Source: Astragalus membranaceus (lineage: Eukaryota > Streptophyta > Magnoliopsida > Fabales > Fabaceae). From it: DNA of 64,000 nucleotides. The number at the start of each line of letters is the position of its first letter. Position 1 is the stretch's first letter. The notes beneath the pieces are model-generated. The model saw only the letters and a program-made list of their open reading frames with translations, searched no databases and was not told the origin of the DNA. The DNA lies in contig CM076851.1 in NCBI GenBank assembly GCA_039519185.1, forward strand, positions 96,779,531-96,843,530, written 5' to 3'. The translations under genes and the position numbers were made by a program. This document shows, piece by piece, positions 21,997 to 34,054 of the stretch.

Positions 21997-22400
21997 CTAC
22001 AAAAGAAAAAGTAATCAGTGACGCTTTTTTTAACCTTTAGTGGTGCTTTCGGAATGATGAGTGCTTTTAGTAAAAAATGCTACTAATGGTTAGGAATGAT
22101 GAGTGCTTTTAGTAAAAAACGCTACTAATGGTTGTAGTGTTTTTTCTAAAAAGCGCTACTGTTTCTTTTTTTTTTCAAAATTTTTGTACATTAGATAACG
22201 CTTTCTTTAAAAGTGCTACTAATGATCATAGCGCTTTTTCCAAAAAAACCATTACTATTTCCTTTTTTTTTTTCAAAATTTTTGTACATTAGACTGCGCT
22301 TTCCTAAAAAACACTAGTCTCCTAATGCTTTTTTTATTTTGTTTTTTAAATTCTTCTTGTTTTCGTATATTCTCTATTTTACACTACAAAAGCGGACACT
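21997..22400. repeat. CACTA-C terminus and subterminal repeats
   Basis: Repeated arms of the GCGCTTTTT..AAAAAGCGC kind and a near-duplicate block ('GGAATGATGAGTGCTTTTAG' at 22051 and 22090) follow the CACTACAAAAG terminus. A second CACTACAAAAGCGGACACTAC at 22382 abuts the LINE poly-T and may be another subterminal unit. Confidence 0.65.
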
Positions 22401-22404
22401 ACAT

Positions 22405-25400
22405 TTTTTTTTTGCAAAAGAAAGGGATATGGAGCCTCGTTAAAACCTTCTGATGCAAGACCCTCCTTAGGAAAAAAAACATCAAGAAGAAAAAAAAGTA
22501 CCCCCCCCCCTAACTTTTATTAATAAAAAAGAGAAAACACACAAAAATATTTGTGGACTAGACCAAGACCCATGAGCAAAAACAGGATGGCGCGCAACTG
22601 AAAAAAAATAAAAACAATCCTATAAAGGTATGCCAAAGCATCACTATAATGACTCTCATCCAAACCAGGTTGGCACCAAAGCCATTACCAATCATTTGCA
22701 GCAAACAAAAAAAGGAGGCAAAAGGAAAACCCAATCCATCAAAAGGAAGAACACAGAACCCAAGAAAGAATTTAGCAAAATCTGTAGCTAGATAAGCCTA
22801 ACCTATTCCTGAAAAAATCTTTAGCAATGAAGCTAGGAGTAAAATCCCCCCAAACAAAACCATTTAATTAAGTTAGTTCCATGACTTGCAAGCTTATCAG
22901 CACATGTATTACCCTCTCTATAAATGTGAATGCAAACGAAATTCATTTGCCTAGTCAAGTATAAACAACTATTCCATCTATTTCTAAGGTTCCAAGGAAC
23001 AATTTTGCAACTCTAGGTTGAAAGCATAAACCACTAATTGGGAATCACATTTTGGCCACAAAAGCTTCCAACATTTTTCAAAAGCTATCTCAATCGCCAA
23101 CATAGCCCCAATGATTTCAGCATGAAGCGCATAGCTGTTGCCGATGTCGGTCGAAAAATAACCAACGATGGCAGCACTTTTATCCCTAAAAATACCGCCA
23201 TAAGCAGTAGGACTGGGACACCCTTTAGCAGCACCATTAGTATTGCATTTTGTCATGTAAGGAGCAGGGGTATCCAAATAACCTCTTTAATCTTTGAAGA
23301 ATTTCTGTAATTACCAATGACATTGAAGGCCTTTATAATCATAAACTCAACAACACAGGAAGACATAGTGGATTTAGAGAAATTTCCAGCTAAAGTCACA
23401 TTAGAAGTAATTAAATTGATAGCCGAGTGTATGGGGATCACATGATTATAGAATCTAGCACAATTCCTGCAGTACCAAATAGCCCAAAAAATGTTAACAA
23501 TCACAACAGAGACAATATCACTCAATTGGAAGCTACAACCATGATAGGTCAATGATCAAATGCTTTGAAAAAAGGAAGTACCAAAATTTATGCTCAGGAT
23601 ACCTCCAAGCCAATTCCAAATATGTTTGGCAAAAGGACAAGCAAGATAAAAGTGGTGAGAGGTCTCTAAAGCACTACCTTAAAGACTACATATAGAAACA
23701 ACAGTGCAGCCTCTAGTTTTCCGGGAACAATGACAATTTTCCTATAATTAATGTCCGCAGACCACACAAAATTTCTAGTCCAAGTGCCAACAATATTGAG
23801 GAGGTTAGCAAGCCAAGCATAAATATGAAAGTTGTAAATCAACATGCTCATAATGATAGAGTTAGCCAGTTGAACTCTACCCATGATAGATAATAACGAG
23901 CCTTTCTAGGAGGATAATTTAGCCATAATTTTATCAGCAATAGGCGATAAATGAATTATTCGAGGCTTACCTTTGAATAAAGGGACAGCGAGATAATTAA
24001 AGTAAAAAGAACCCTGAGAAAACCCAAGAAAAGCAGAGATGACCGATATATGGGAGTGAGATATGTTTCCAGCGAAAAACTTAGATTTCTCTTTACTAAT
24101 AACCTGGCCTGGCATACGAAAACCATAATATCATCAACATATAAAACATGACTAGGCATACGGAAACCTTTGGGGTCAACCATAAACTGAAGCTTACCAT
24201 CTCGAACAAGCTTGGAAATGCCTCTACTAAGAACATCTATAGCCAAATAGAAGAGAACAGGGAACAAAGAAAAGAGAGCTTAGCCGAGTGAAGAATAATA
24301 TTTATCCAAGAACAAAATTTGTCATTGAAACCAATAATAGCCAGGAATTGGAGTAAAAAGTTTTAGTCTATAGTATCAAAAGCTTTTCTGATGTCGATTT
24401 TCAATGCTAATTAACCGCCAAAAGCCTTTTTCTGAAGCAAATTAATAAACTTAGAGGCAGTGGAAATACAATCAGAAATATTTCTACCTTTCACAAATCT
24501 CCTCTAATTATCAAAAATAATAGTTTGAGCAACCAGAGCAAGTCTGTCAGCTATAACTTTAGTGATAATTTAAAATTCAAATTTAGTAAGAGCTATAGAT
24601 CTATAGTGCTCAATTCTGTCTGGTCCATCAAGTTTTTGAATTAGACAACAATATTAGAGTTAAAATTAGGGAGCATCCAACCTTGTTGAAAAAATTGCAG
24701 GGCAACATTGTAAACATCATGAGAACCATAATCCCGGCAGTGCTGGAAGAAGAAACCTACAAACCCACCAGGACCAGGGGCGCCTTCTCCATTAAGAGAA
24801 AAGCCAGCAGATTTAACCTCATCAATAGAAAGTAACTTAGTGAGCAAACATTGTCTTCATCCGAGACTAAGGAAGGAATAACATCCCTGATAAGATTATT
24901 GGATCAACATTTGTTATTCACCGAAAACAAATTCTGATAGTGATTCTCAATATCATCGTCGCCTGAAAGAATATTGTCACTATCCTTTATAAAAGAAATT
25001 TTCTTAGTAACGTTTTTGATCTTGGTCATTTTATGAAAAAAAAACAGTATTTATCTCCCCAAAATTATGCTAGTTAACTCTAGATTTCTGCTTCCAATAA
25101 GGTTCTTCATAATTTAAAGCGATCTGCAAATTAGTTTGAGCCTCATTCTCAAGAGAGACTAACGTATCCGAACCACCTTGATTATTAATTTGCTTCTGGA
25201 TATTATCAAGCTTGACCGATGCTTCGTTAACATTGGAAAAAACATGAATGGAGACAGTTTTATTCCAGTCTTTGACCTTAACCTTCATGTTTTTCAATTT
25301 CTGAGATAAGACATGCATGTGGCAGCCAACGACAGGAAACTCCCAAGCCTCAGAGAGAACCCATTTACAGGCTGGGTGTTAGACACAAATTTAAAAGAAT

Positions 25401-26260
25401 AGCGCTTCTAAAGAGTCTCTTTTTTCATAAGCAAGAGAAGCGGATAATGATCAGACATACTTCTAGTAAGAGTGTAGCAATCCACCTTGTCCCAAAAATT
25501 GAGACAAGCCTTATTACAGATGGATTTGTCAAGTCTTCTCAATATAATTACTTCTATGTATACCATTAGACCAAGTTGATTGAGAGCCCCTCGTAGGAAT
25601 ATGGATCAATTGATTCACGTCAGACCAAGATGAAAACTCACCACAAGAAATAGTAGAAGAAAGCTCCTTACCTCTGTGCTCATGAGCACCCAAAACATTA
25701 AAATCTCCTATAAAACCCCAAGGAGCAGAATGATCCCGTGCAAGTCAGTCAAATCACTTTGTAACTGTCTCCTATCAGTGTTATTGGTTGACGCAGCATA
25801 AACGACAGAAAACAAGAGTTTGATTTTCCACAACTAAAGAGAAAGCCACCTGCTGGCTAGTAGAAAAAATAACAGTAGGATTATAAGCATCTGTGCATAA
25901 ACACCAAGGATTAGAGGACAAAGACCCTCTATTTTTTCAGCAAACTACTTCAAATTCAACTTAGAGAAAAAATTAGCCGGAATTTTATTTATACCCACCC
26001 AAGGCTCAGAAATAAACAAAAAATACGGCTTATGTAACTTACAAAGCTTCTTTAACACAACTCTTGTGTCATGATTACCAAGGCCCCTGACATTCCAATA
26101 GAAAGTCTTTAACATTGAGAAGAATATTGGATACTACCCTTAGATTGGGTCATATAGTCGGCCTTCTTTTGAATCTGTAATTCTTTCTTTCTCATCTTTT
26201 TTCTTTGAGAAAGTGCACACTGCATTTCCATGCTCTTAATTGTAAATTTTATAGAAATCA
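22405..26260 (-). mobile_element. L1-type LINE (non-LTR retrotransposon), 5' truncated
   Basis: The minus strand carries endonuclease, reverse transcriptase and RNase H in L1 order, ending in a poly(A) tail seen as the T-run at 22407-22417. ORF1 (gag-like) is missing apart from a possible tail near 26110-26260, so the copy is 5' truncated as LINEs usually are. The 3' UTR covers about 22420-22980 and includes a poly-C run at 22501. I could not find a clear target duplication. It appears to have inserted into CACTA-C. Confidence 0.82.
22984..26112 (-). pseudogene. LINE ORF2 (endonuclease, RT, RNase H), broken
   Basis: Reading the minus strand from 26112: the endonuclease opens FYWNVRGLGNHDTRVVLKKL, with FISEPW near 26010. 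The helical linker is at 25318-25070. The RT start has GAPGPGGFVGFFFQHC near 24780. Further down come ALKIDIRKAFDTIDW near 24395 and the VLYVDDIMVF active site near 24140. The zinc-finger-like downstream region lies near 23660. RNase H has KCNTNGAAKG (first catalytic Asp replaced by Asn), AEIIGAMLAIEIA and CDSQLVV at 23277-22984. Many frameshifts and stops split it. It is an old, dead copy. Confidence 0.82.
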
Positions 26261-26405
26261 TTTTTCTCAATGTATATATACATAAAAATCCAACTAACAA
26301 CAACTTACAACATATACAAATCATGTACCAAAAGATGTCAACACACACAAATTCCAACTAACAACAAAAATTACATCATATCCAATATCTCTCAATTATA
26401 AATGA

Positions 26406-26697
26406 TCATCTCCAAGTGTGAATAAAACTAGCAATATAACGACACCACTCTCCCTTGAGCTTATTAAGTTGCTCATTAGAGTATTCTTGGAACTGATAAT
26501 CAGGAAAATACTGAAAAAAATAAAATTAAAAAAATATAAAATTAAAATGGTTAAATTTGAGTAATTATATATATATATATATATATCAACTAGATATCAA
26601 ATTACATGCATTCTTTGGAATTTGCATTTGTTTTTGAGTGATAATATCCTTCATAAACTTCATGTATCCACAATCATTGTCATTTGGTTGTATCCCA
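26406..26697 (-). pseudogene. C-terminal exons of a CACTA Ulp1-like gene
   Basis: Minus-strand exon IQPNDNDCGYMKFMKDII (26697 to about 26605) carries the Gln and Cys of the Ulp1 active site, with two residues lost after CGY compared with CACTA-A. After an intron, an acceptor (TTTTTTCAG) leads to YFPDYQFQEYSNEQLNKLKG and EWCRYIASF, closing with a stop at 26406. The splice donor appears changed from GT. The upstream part is cut off by the SINE at 26698. It is related to, but distinct from, the CACTA-A and CACTA-B versions. Confidence 0.7.
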
Positions 26698-26784
26698 AGT
26701 AGGTAGCTCAGTTGGCGAGCTAAGGGATACCGAAGGAGTGCAAGAGGGAGTCCCGGGTTCAAACCCGATAAACTAATATTTCCC
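26698..26784 (+). mobile_element. tRNA-derived SINE head (Pol III A and B boxes)
   Basis: TAGCTCAGTTGG (A box) at 26704-26715 and GGTTCAAACCC (B box) at 26756-26766 are spaced as in a tRNA gene. The acceptor and anticodon stems do not form, and the sequence begins and ends without the matching 7-bp stem. It is therefore a tRNA-derived SINE head, not a tRNA gene. It interrupts Ulp1-like coding sequence and is itself cut by the Gypsy LTR that starts at 26785. Confidence 0.75.
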
Positions 26785-27980
26785 TGTAACACCCCAAAGT
26801 AATTGTTTAAAACTAATTTTCTTGATATATGATTGAGCAATTTAATTGATATAGTATTATAATTAAGTATATTGAGTGTGAATTATTGTGGTAATTATTT
26901 GTGCATGAGTTAGATTAGAGGGGATAGCTAAGTGAGAGTTTTAAACATTATTAGAGTGCCAAACCACATTTAGATTGCTTTTAAAGTTCAGCCACCTCCA
27001 GTGACTTATTTGCCCTTCATTAACCCACTCTATATAAGGGCAAGACACACTCACTCCCCACAACAACACAGACATTGATTTCAGATTTTTGAAGAATATG
27101 TGAGAGTGAGAGTGAGGGTTTCCAGAAGAAGGGGGAAAAGGGGGGAGAATCACTCACTATCTCCAACACCCATCTTTATCTATCATTGTGAAATCAACTT
27201 TGATTCTCAGTCCACTACCTTCACTTTTGCTAGAAATAGAGTCTTTATTTCTGAAATTTCCTTCATCACCATTCCTGGGGAGATAGCATTTGACATTAGA
27301 GGAGTAAAATCGAGTTTCGAAGAGCATTTGGGGGCTGTTTCGAAGACTAGGAAGCTTGAGAAAGTTCTTGTTGGTGATTTCAGTGTTTAAGCTTAGTGTG
27401 GTAGTATTTAACTACTTGTCAAGTGAGTTCTTTGTCCCACTTTGTATATTTGCTTGATTTTGTTAAAAGCATGAGTTTGTTCTTAAGTAAAATGATTGCA
27501 TGTGTTCTAAGTTTGGTCTTGACATGACTACGTGTATTGAAATGATGTATTAGTGCTGAAATGTGATTGTTGCTTGTTGACTGAACAATTTGTAAGCTTT
27601 ATCATCGAATTGAATGCATGAATTGAGCATATATGTCTTGTTTACCATGGACTTTATGTGTATGATGCATTTAAAGTCGAGTTTAATGGATGGAATGAGT
27701 ATAGGAACCAGAAAATGGGGGAAAAGAGTCAAGTTTTCGAAAAATCTGCATAATCTGCACATAACAGCACTGGTCGCGTCGCGACCCGAGCTGTCGCCTC
27801 GGGACCAATCAAAAAATGTGAAGAGAAAAGATATTGGACCTTATCGCGACGCGATGGGACAAGGTCACGTCGCGACCATGTGCTATTTTCAGAAATAGTG
27901 CATTCGCACTATTTCATCGATAACTTTTGATCCGGGAACCAGATTGAGGTGTTCTCAGATGCGTTGTAAAGATAACGCGA

Positions 27981-28077
<97 letters not shown>

Positions 28078-28795
28078 CTGTTATATCCTATGTTATCGAG
28101 TGAGAAAACCAAAGAGTCTAAGTAAATACATAAGACGCCATGGGGATGACGATCCTGAGTTAATAGCATACTTGGTGGAAGGAAGTCATGAGCCCGAAGC
28201 CAAGGCCCAAGACATGTTTACTTAGCAATAGCTATTGTTGGGTGGGTTCTCTGTGGGAACTGTGTAGTAATTACACGGGTTATGCTAAGAGAAAGAGAAA
28301 ACATAAGTAAAACACCGAGAGTATAAGGTGAGGGGCCTCGAAAGAACTCACTGAGATTGTATCTCATTGTTTATGTTGTGGTGTTTTCAGATGAGCAGGG
28401 CAAGGCCAAGAAAATAGAGAAGAAGTGGCTACAGAAGTGGTTTCTTAAGTTTAAAAGGATCCATAGTGACCGAATTTATATTTCCTTAGTCCTCCCTAGT
28501 TAGATGTAATGTATATTTATATATACCTTGAGATTCTTGTAATGGAAAGTATAGTACCATGTAAACCGTCTTTTGGATTTGGATTAAGATTAAGATTAGT
28601 CTTTTGACTCATGTACATTGAATTCAATTAAGACTGGATAGTTTCCAATAGGCTTTTATGCCTTTTGAAACATTAAAAGTGATGGATTAATTCCGTCTAG
28701 GTAAGAAATTCATATTCATAAGTGGTTACCACCCTGATTTTATTAAGATAGTTACCATTCTTGACTTTATGACGTCTAAAATTTACGATGTTACG
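26785..28795 (+). repeat. Ty3/Gypsy LTR, forward
   Basis: Begins TGTAACACCCCAAAG and ends GATGTTACG (the family end is GTTACA). It is followed by a tRNA-Met-type primer site (AGTATCAGAGC, 28800-28810), so this is a 5' LTR. It contains a TATA-like CTCTATATAAGGG at 27028, a (TA)n tract, and the block ACCGAGAGTATAAGG..GAAAGAACTCACTGAG (about 28314-28353). That block recurs inverted in the LTR at 29051-30999. The ORF at 27100-27390 is not recognisable and is probably LTR leader. Confidence 0.8.
27983..28074. repeat. (TA)n microsatellite inside the forward LTR
   Basis: A long uninterrupted AT alternation, open as Tyr-Ile on both strands; not coding. Confidence 0.97.
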
Positions 28796-29050
28796 TTTTA
28801 GTATCAGAGCAGTTCGACCTAATCGGGTTAGTAATTTCACGGTAAAGAGATTAGATAGATCGAGTCAACTAGGGACTGTGACAAGTAATTGTTAAAACCT
28901 CCCAGCATATTGTGCGAAGCATTGAGCCTGATCAACTCAATTTTTTATGCAAGGTACTGGGAATGATAACGATTGGTTGCCTTAGCCCCGAAAACTTCTA
29001 AAACCTGAATCATAGGATTCCTGACTTTTTCCCTTCATCAGAGTGTGTAG
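28796..29050 (+). other. Leader of the forward Gypsy element (decayed)
   Basis: It starts with the primer site and has no ORF. It is interrupted at TGTAG (29046-29050) by the inverted solo LTR and seems to resume at 31000. Confidence 0.5.
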
Positions 29051-30656
29051 TGTAACACCTTGCGATCACAACTGGTGAACTAAAAGCGTTAACATAATCA
29101 TAATCGATCAGAGTATAACCTGCTCGTAAGTTTGGACCAAATTAAAACTAAAGCGGATTGAAATCACTTTCATAGCTTTGAGATGAAAATTTCTCAAATA
29201 CAAATCCGAAATAAGTACTTAATAGGTACATATTCGATATAATAAACTTGACTATGGTCCAATCTACAAGACAAAGTTATAAAAACTACATGACATTAGC
29301 AACATCTTGCTAAGCTTCCATGAAACTCTAATCCTCAACTTGAAAAACCCTTGGCATGGCCCATGCATTCCTCAATCAATATCCGTGAATCTGAAAAACA
29401 GACAACAATAAACAATGAGATTACATAATCTCGGTGAGTTCTTTCGCGCCCCCTCACAATTCCTCTCTCGGTGTTTTCCTTGTCTGTGAATTGTTCTTGT
29501 CTGTATTTTATTCTTGTCCGTGGCTTAGGACAATCCGAGAAATCAAATCACTCAATTTCTACGGAAACCCAAATTCGTATGGCTATACCGAATAATGCCA
29601 GGGCCCTAGCTTCGGGATCATGACTCCCCTCCACTAGGTATGCTACAATGAATATTGGGATCGTCATCCCCATGGTGTCTTTTACTTTTTACTTGAACTT
29701 AGACACTAAGGTATTTTACTTTTCACTTGAACTTAGACACTTCGGTCTTTTACTTGACACTTGGTTGTATTCACACTCGATATATCATAGTTCGGTTCAT
29801 TATTAAACCCTAACATAACAAAGCTCATATTGCATCATGATACTATTTGAAATGTAACATATCTTTGTTCATTGATCATTGGGAAGGGTTAAGAAGTGCA
29901 TTGGGAGAGGTTTGGAACCAAAAGGAATATCTTTAGACATGTTTTAAATTCAGAGACAGAAGTCTGCGCAAGGGTCGTGCTCAAAAGCGCACGGACCGGG
30001 CATGTAAATGAAAATTTCGCAAGTTGTTGAGAGACCCAGGCGCAAGACCCGGGCGTAAAAGCGCATGGATTGGGTATGTACACCAGACTTGAAAAATTGC
30101 CATTTTCGTGGAAATTTGCTACTCCGTTCGATTTCGTTACTCATTCCGCTCGATTCCTAAATCGACCACAGTTACTAACAGTCACAACAATCACATCAAA
30201 CAATCACTTTTGTCATGAATTTCAACAATCAAACATCAATTTGTAACCAAATCAAATTATATCATAACATTCAATCACATACTCTTTTCCAACTTAACTC
30301 AACTCAAACTATGACTTCCCAATGAACCCTATTTCAGATTTTTACCATGAAAACACACATGTAATACTTAAAATCATCACACAACCAAATTTAGTGAAGA
30401 ACTTACATCGAATCCGTAGCAACAACAGTAATCAAGTGAAGAAATCAAAGGTTTGAAGTATCAATCCCACTCCTAAACTCCAATTTGAACCCCAAGTCTT
30501 CAAATCCCTAGCTTGAGCATCCAAAAACCCTAATCTCGAAATCAAGCTTGGAGGGGATGAACTAGCTAGCTCTTTTGTGGTGTGGTTTTAGTTATGGTTG
30601 TGAGGGTAGCCAAAGGAAAGAAGAATCAAGATGATAATCTCTCGAGCCCTCTCTCT

Positions 30657-30707
<51 letters not shown>

Positions 30708-30999
30708 CCACTTTCTTTTCTTTTATTCATTTAGTCGATAAGTGTGTTGTTTTTTGTGTGGTGTTGGTGTGTTGGGTAGTGGAAATACCACTTATACCCT
30801 TTCTCTATTTCAATTTTCTAAACAAGCCCCTCATCTATCAATATTTAATTTAGCAACCAACACAAAATACACTTAATGTCACATATAGGTAACTTTGACC
30901 ATAAATTATTGAATCACTTACAATTAAAATTATTCACTAACCAATATAATTAAGACAATCAACTAAAATAATTGGAACAATTATTTTGGAGATGTTACA
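29051..30999 (-). repeat. Solo Ty3/Gypsy LTR, inverted, with TGTAG target duplication
   Basis: On the minus strand it begins TGTAACATCTCCAAAATAATTG at 30999 (the first 20 bases are diagnostic) and ends GGTGTTACA at 29051. The 5 bases on each side are TGTAG (29046-29050 and 31000-31004), a perfect target duplication, so it is a solo LTR. It is a diverged relative of the LTR at 26785-28795. A (TC)n tract lies at 30661-30703 and ends in a T run. The region 29940-30060 has repeated GCGCA/GCGCAAGACCC-like motifs. Confidence 0.82.
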
Positions 31000-31511
31000 T
31001 GTAGTGGAAGCAGAGAGCTATAGATGATGTGGTGGAACGAAATGATGGGCAGCCGTCTAGTCATTGGAGCCGATTCGACCATTGTGTCACCGCACAACTC
31101 TTAGATGGTCACCTAGAGAGTTGTAAGTTTGTGAAAACCTTTCGTTAGAAAAGTGTCAGTCTCCTAGATTTGTTTACGATAGGTGGGCATCTTGAGACCC
31201 AGGTTGTTGTTTTAAGCACTCCGTCAATGATTGAGGTGATGTCTTGTGAGTGTATTTGTATTCCTTTCTATTTAACCCTATCCAGTGACTCAAGTTAATC
31301 CAAAACGTGTGTCTCAGCTTTCGTAAGATCTTTCCGGATAGTCATAGTCATATATCATGTTCCTTTTCTCATAAATACCTTTGCAATGCCATGATATCAG
31401 TCTATTGGTAAGTACGATTTTGACGAGTGGAAACCACCCAGTGCCTACTAGATTAGTTACTCTTGTCAAATTTCTAAATTAGTTTTCTTTCAAAAAGAGA
31501 TTAGCGTTTTC
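31000..31511 (+). other. Decayed internal Gypsy sequence, target of the next insertion
   Basis: No frame is open. The end TTTTC at 31507-31511 is the left target duplication of the large Gypsy element. The text resembles the style of 42740-44200 and of the flank at 34055, suggesting one older element split by later insertions. Confidence 0.45.
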
Positions 31512-34054
31512 TGTAACACCCTAAATATTTAATTAATTTATTTAATTAAGTATTTAGGAATTTATTTTAATTAGTTAGATATAATTTAATTAATTAAAAT
31601 TATATTAATTTTTATGTTGGTGGTATTAGGAAAAGGAGGCGCCACTTGAATGAACTTGGGCTTAAGTGAAAAGCCCAAGCCCATGATCCAATGCAATATG
31701 CGAAGTGGCTAGGTCAAGTGGAGTTGGGGTTTTGGTTGTCATTTGCGAATTTGGGAGAAGAGAATAGAGAGAGTGAGAGCGCCGTAGAGAGGAGAAGGAA
31801 GAGAGGAAGGTCGCGAGCTCAAGGAGGAAGAGGAACGTGATTTTGTTGCCGTGGTTCTGTTCGTGACTGTCTCTAAGGCTTCCGTTCTTCAAATCCGAGG
31901 TAAGGGGAGTTCTATCTTTCTATATAATAGATGTTTATGATAGGTTTTAGGGTAGAGTTAGCCTAGATCTATCCATGATCATGAATGTGTATGTGATATC
32001 GTGTTTTTGTTGATGATTTATGTGTGATCTTCATGATTGGTGGCTGAAAATCCCTTTGGTTGATGTTATGGGCGCCTAGGGCGCCATATGTTTGATTTTG
32101 TGTAGCTGGATTTTGTGCAGGATTTGGCGCCCCATGGCTGGGCGCATGTTCCATTGTGTGTGCGTGTGTGTGCGCATATGGGGTGTGTTTGGGTGAAACT
32201 TCAAATTCTGGGCATATTTTACCGTGCCATCTTTTGCATTTGCGTGCCCAAATTCAATTTTAAACATTTTGGCTCGAGTGGTTTTATTTTTGCACGTGTC
32301 ATTTTGGAGTTGTCTCGGTGGGTGTTGCTTGTGTGCGCATATGGGGTGTTTTGGGTGAAACTTCGAATTCTGGGCATATTTTACCGTGCCATCTTTTGCA
32401 TTTGCGTGCCCAAATTCAATTTTAAACATTTTGGCTCGAGTGGTTTTATTTTTGCACGTGTCATTTTGGAGTTGTCTCGGTGGGTGTTGCTTGTGTGCGC
32501 ATATGGGGTGTTTTGGGTGAAACTTCGAATTCTGGGCATATTTTACCGTGCCATCTTTTGCATTTGCGTGCCCAAATTCAATTTTAAACATTTTGGCTCG
32601 AGTGGTTTTATTTTTGCATGTGTCATTTTGGAGTTGTCTCGGTGGGTGTTGCTTGTGTGCGCATATGGGGTGTTTTGGGTGAAACTTCGAATTCTGGGCA
32701 TATTTTACCGTGCCATCTTTTGCATTTGCGTGCCCAAATTCAATTTTAAACATTTTGGCTCGAGTGGTTTTATTTTTGCACGTGTCATTTTGGAGTTGTC
32801 TCAGTGGGTGTTGCTTGTGTGCGCTTATGGGGTGTTTTGGGTGAAACTTCGAATTCTGGGCATATTTTACCGTGACATCTTTTGCATTTTCGTGCCCAAA
32901 TTCAATTTTAAACATTTTGGCTCGAGTGGTTTTATTTTTGCACGTGTCATTTTGGAGTTGCCCCTGGTGGTCATCCCAGTGTCGTCGTAAAGCCATATTG
33001 AGTCCTTTAAAAATCCTTTTTGTGTATAACCAACAGTTTTAACGCTTTAGTGTCAAAATGGATGATTATGACAATGATTCCCTTAGTGGCTAGTTAAATG
33101 ATGTTTTGCCCTTAGTGGCTAATATTATTGATGATGATGTGCAAATGACTGTTTTGCCCTTAGCGGCTATTGTTTGTTTGATGACGTTATGGATAAGCGA
33201 CGATGAGGCCATAAAGGCTAAGCGACGATGATAATAAGTGACGATGAAATATAGCGACGTTGTTGTATGTAATTATAAACTGACAGGTGCTGTGCCTCTT
33301 ATTTGGCAAATTGGTAAGTGACGGGTCACGTAGTTGACTGTGATTGTGTGTTTGTGTGTGGTGCATGTCATAGTGTCTCATGTATTCCATGTGCATGAAC
33401 CCAGCGACGATGAGGCCATAAAGGCTAAGCTACGATGAGGCCATAAAGGCTAAGCGACGATGATGAAAGGTACCTCATGCATATGCCCGCGAGTGGGTTG
33501 CATTTCATATAGTCACATGACATCGTGATGAGTTGTTGTAATGACGTAATTGCTGATTCTTATGTGGTTACTCTAGTGCTGTGACTTTGACTTATTGCTT
33601 ATCATATGATTTATTATATGGATTGAATTGGACTCACCCTTCTGTTTGAATGTTACCCCTATGCGGTAACGTGCAGGTGATCACGAGTGAAGACCTAGGT
33701 ATCTTCACTAATTATGAGTTGGGTCGTCATGCTCTGATACGTAGCACTCAGGGGGCAAACGAACTCGATGTTTTTAAGACCATTATAGTTGTTATATGTT
33801 ATTTGATGGTTTCTCTTTATTTTACTTTCCGCTGCGTAGTTGGTTTTATTGATGTTACGGTTGTGGTGACGATGAATGATGCTTGAGTTTTTCCCCATTG
33901 GGGGCGTGCTACGTATTGCACATTTATTGACGTTGAACTGTTTTATTGAAGTACGGTGTTTTGTTTGAAGTGTGTGTAACATTCCTTGCGATGAAAAGAA
34001 ATTTTGAAACTCTGATTTTACAATTAAATTAACGGGTAGAAAAGGGGTGTTACA
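31512..34054 (+). repeat. 5' LTR of the chromovirus-like element (five 162-bp units)
   Basis: 2543 bp. It contains 162-bp tandem units whose GGGTGAAACTTC anchor falls at 32191, 32353, 32515, 32677 and 32839. A plausible splice donor (CCGAG|GTAAGG near 31900) and acceptor (ACGTGCAG near 33677) flank the repeat block. The GCGACGATGAGGCCATAAAGG block is repeated at about 33209, 33403 and 33429. Confidence 0.92.
32191..32990. repeat. 162-bp tandem repeats in the 5' LTR
   Basis: Five near-identical units. Because 162 is a multiple of three and the unit has no stop in one frame on each strand, long frames stay open on both strands. That is an artefact of repetition, not two genes. Confidence 0.93.

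Larger units (their letters stand above)
21997..26697 (-). mobile_element. CACTA-C: minus-strand CACTA remnant with nested LINE
   Basis: CACTACAAAAGAAAAAG at 21997 is a CACTA terminus facing right. It is followed by subterminal repeats built on AAAGCGCTACT and ACGCTACTAATGG up to about 22330. The C-terminal Ulp1-like exons of a CACTA second gene lie on the minus strand at 26406-26697, the correct orientation for this terminus to be the 3' end. The LINE at 22405-26260 separates the two. The 5' part is missing; a SINE and LTR sequences follow at 26698. Linking the two parts is inference. Confidence 0.6.

Noticed and set aside
22400..26300. LINE target-site duplication
   Set aside because: I compared the bases next to the poly-T (GCGGACACTACA) with those near 26110-26400 and found no convincing repeat.
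26698..26784. Possible tRNA gene
   Set aside because: A and B boxes are present but acceptor and anticodon stems do not form, and the sequence lies in a nested repeat. Called a SINE head instead.
31662..31892. 76-codon minus-strand frame found identically in both LTRs
   Set aside because: The identity is due to LTR duplication. No homology, and the region is likely LTR promoter or leader.
32076..32996. Long frames open on both strands (about 300 codons each) in the 5' LTR, with shorter versions in the 3' LTR
   Set aside because: They arise from a 162-bp tandem repeat whose length is a multiple of three. No domain, no start context, and copy number differs between LTRs.
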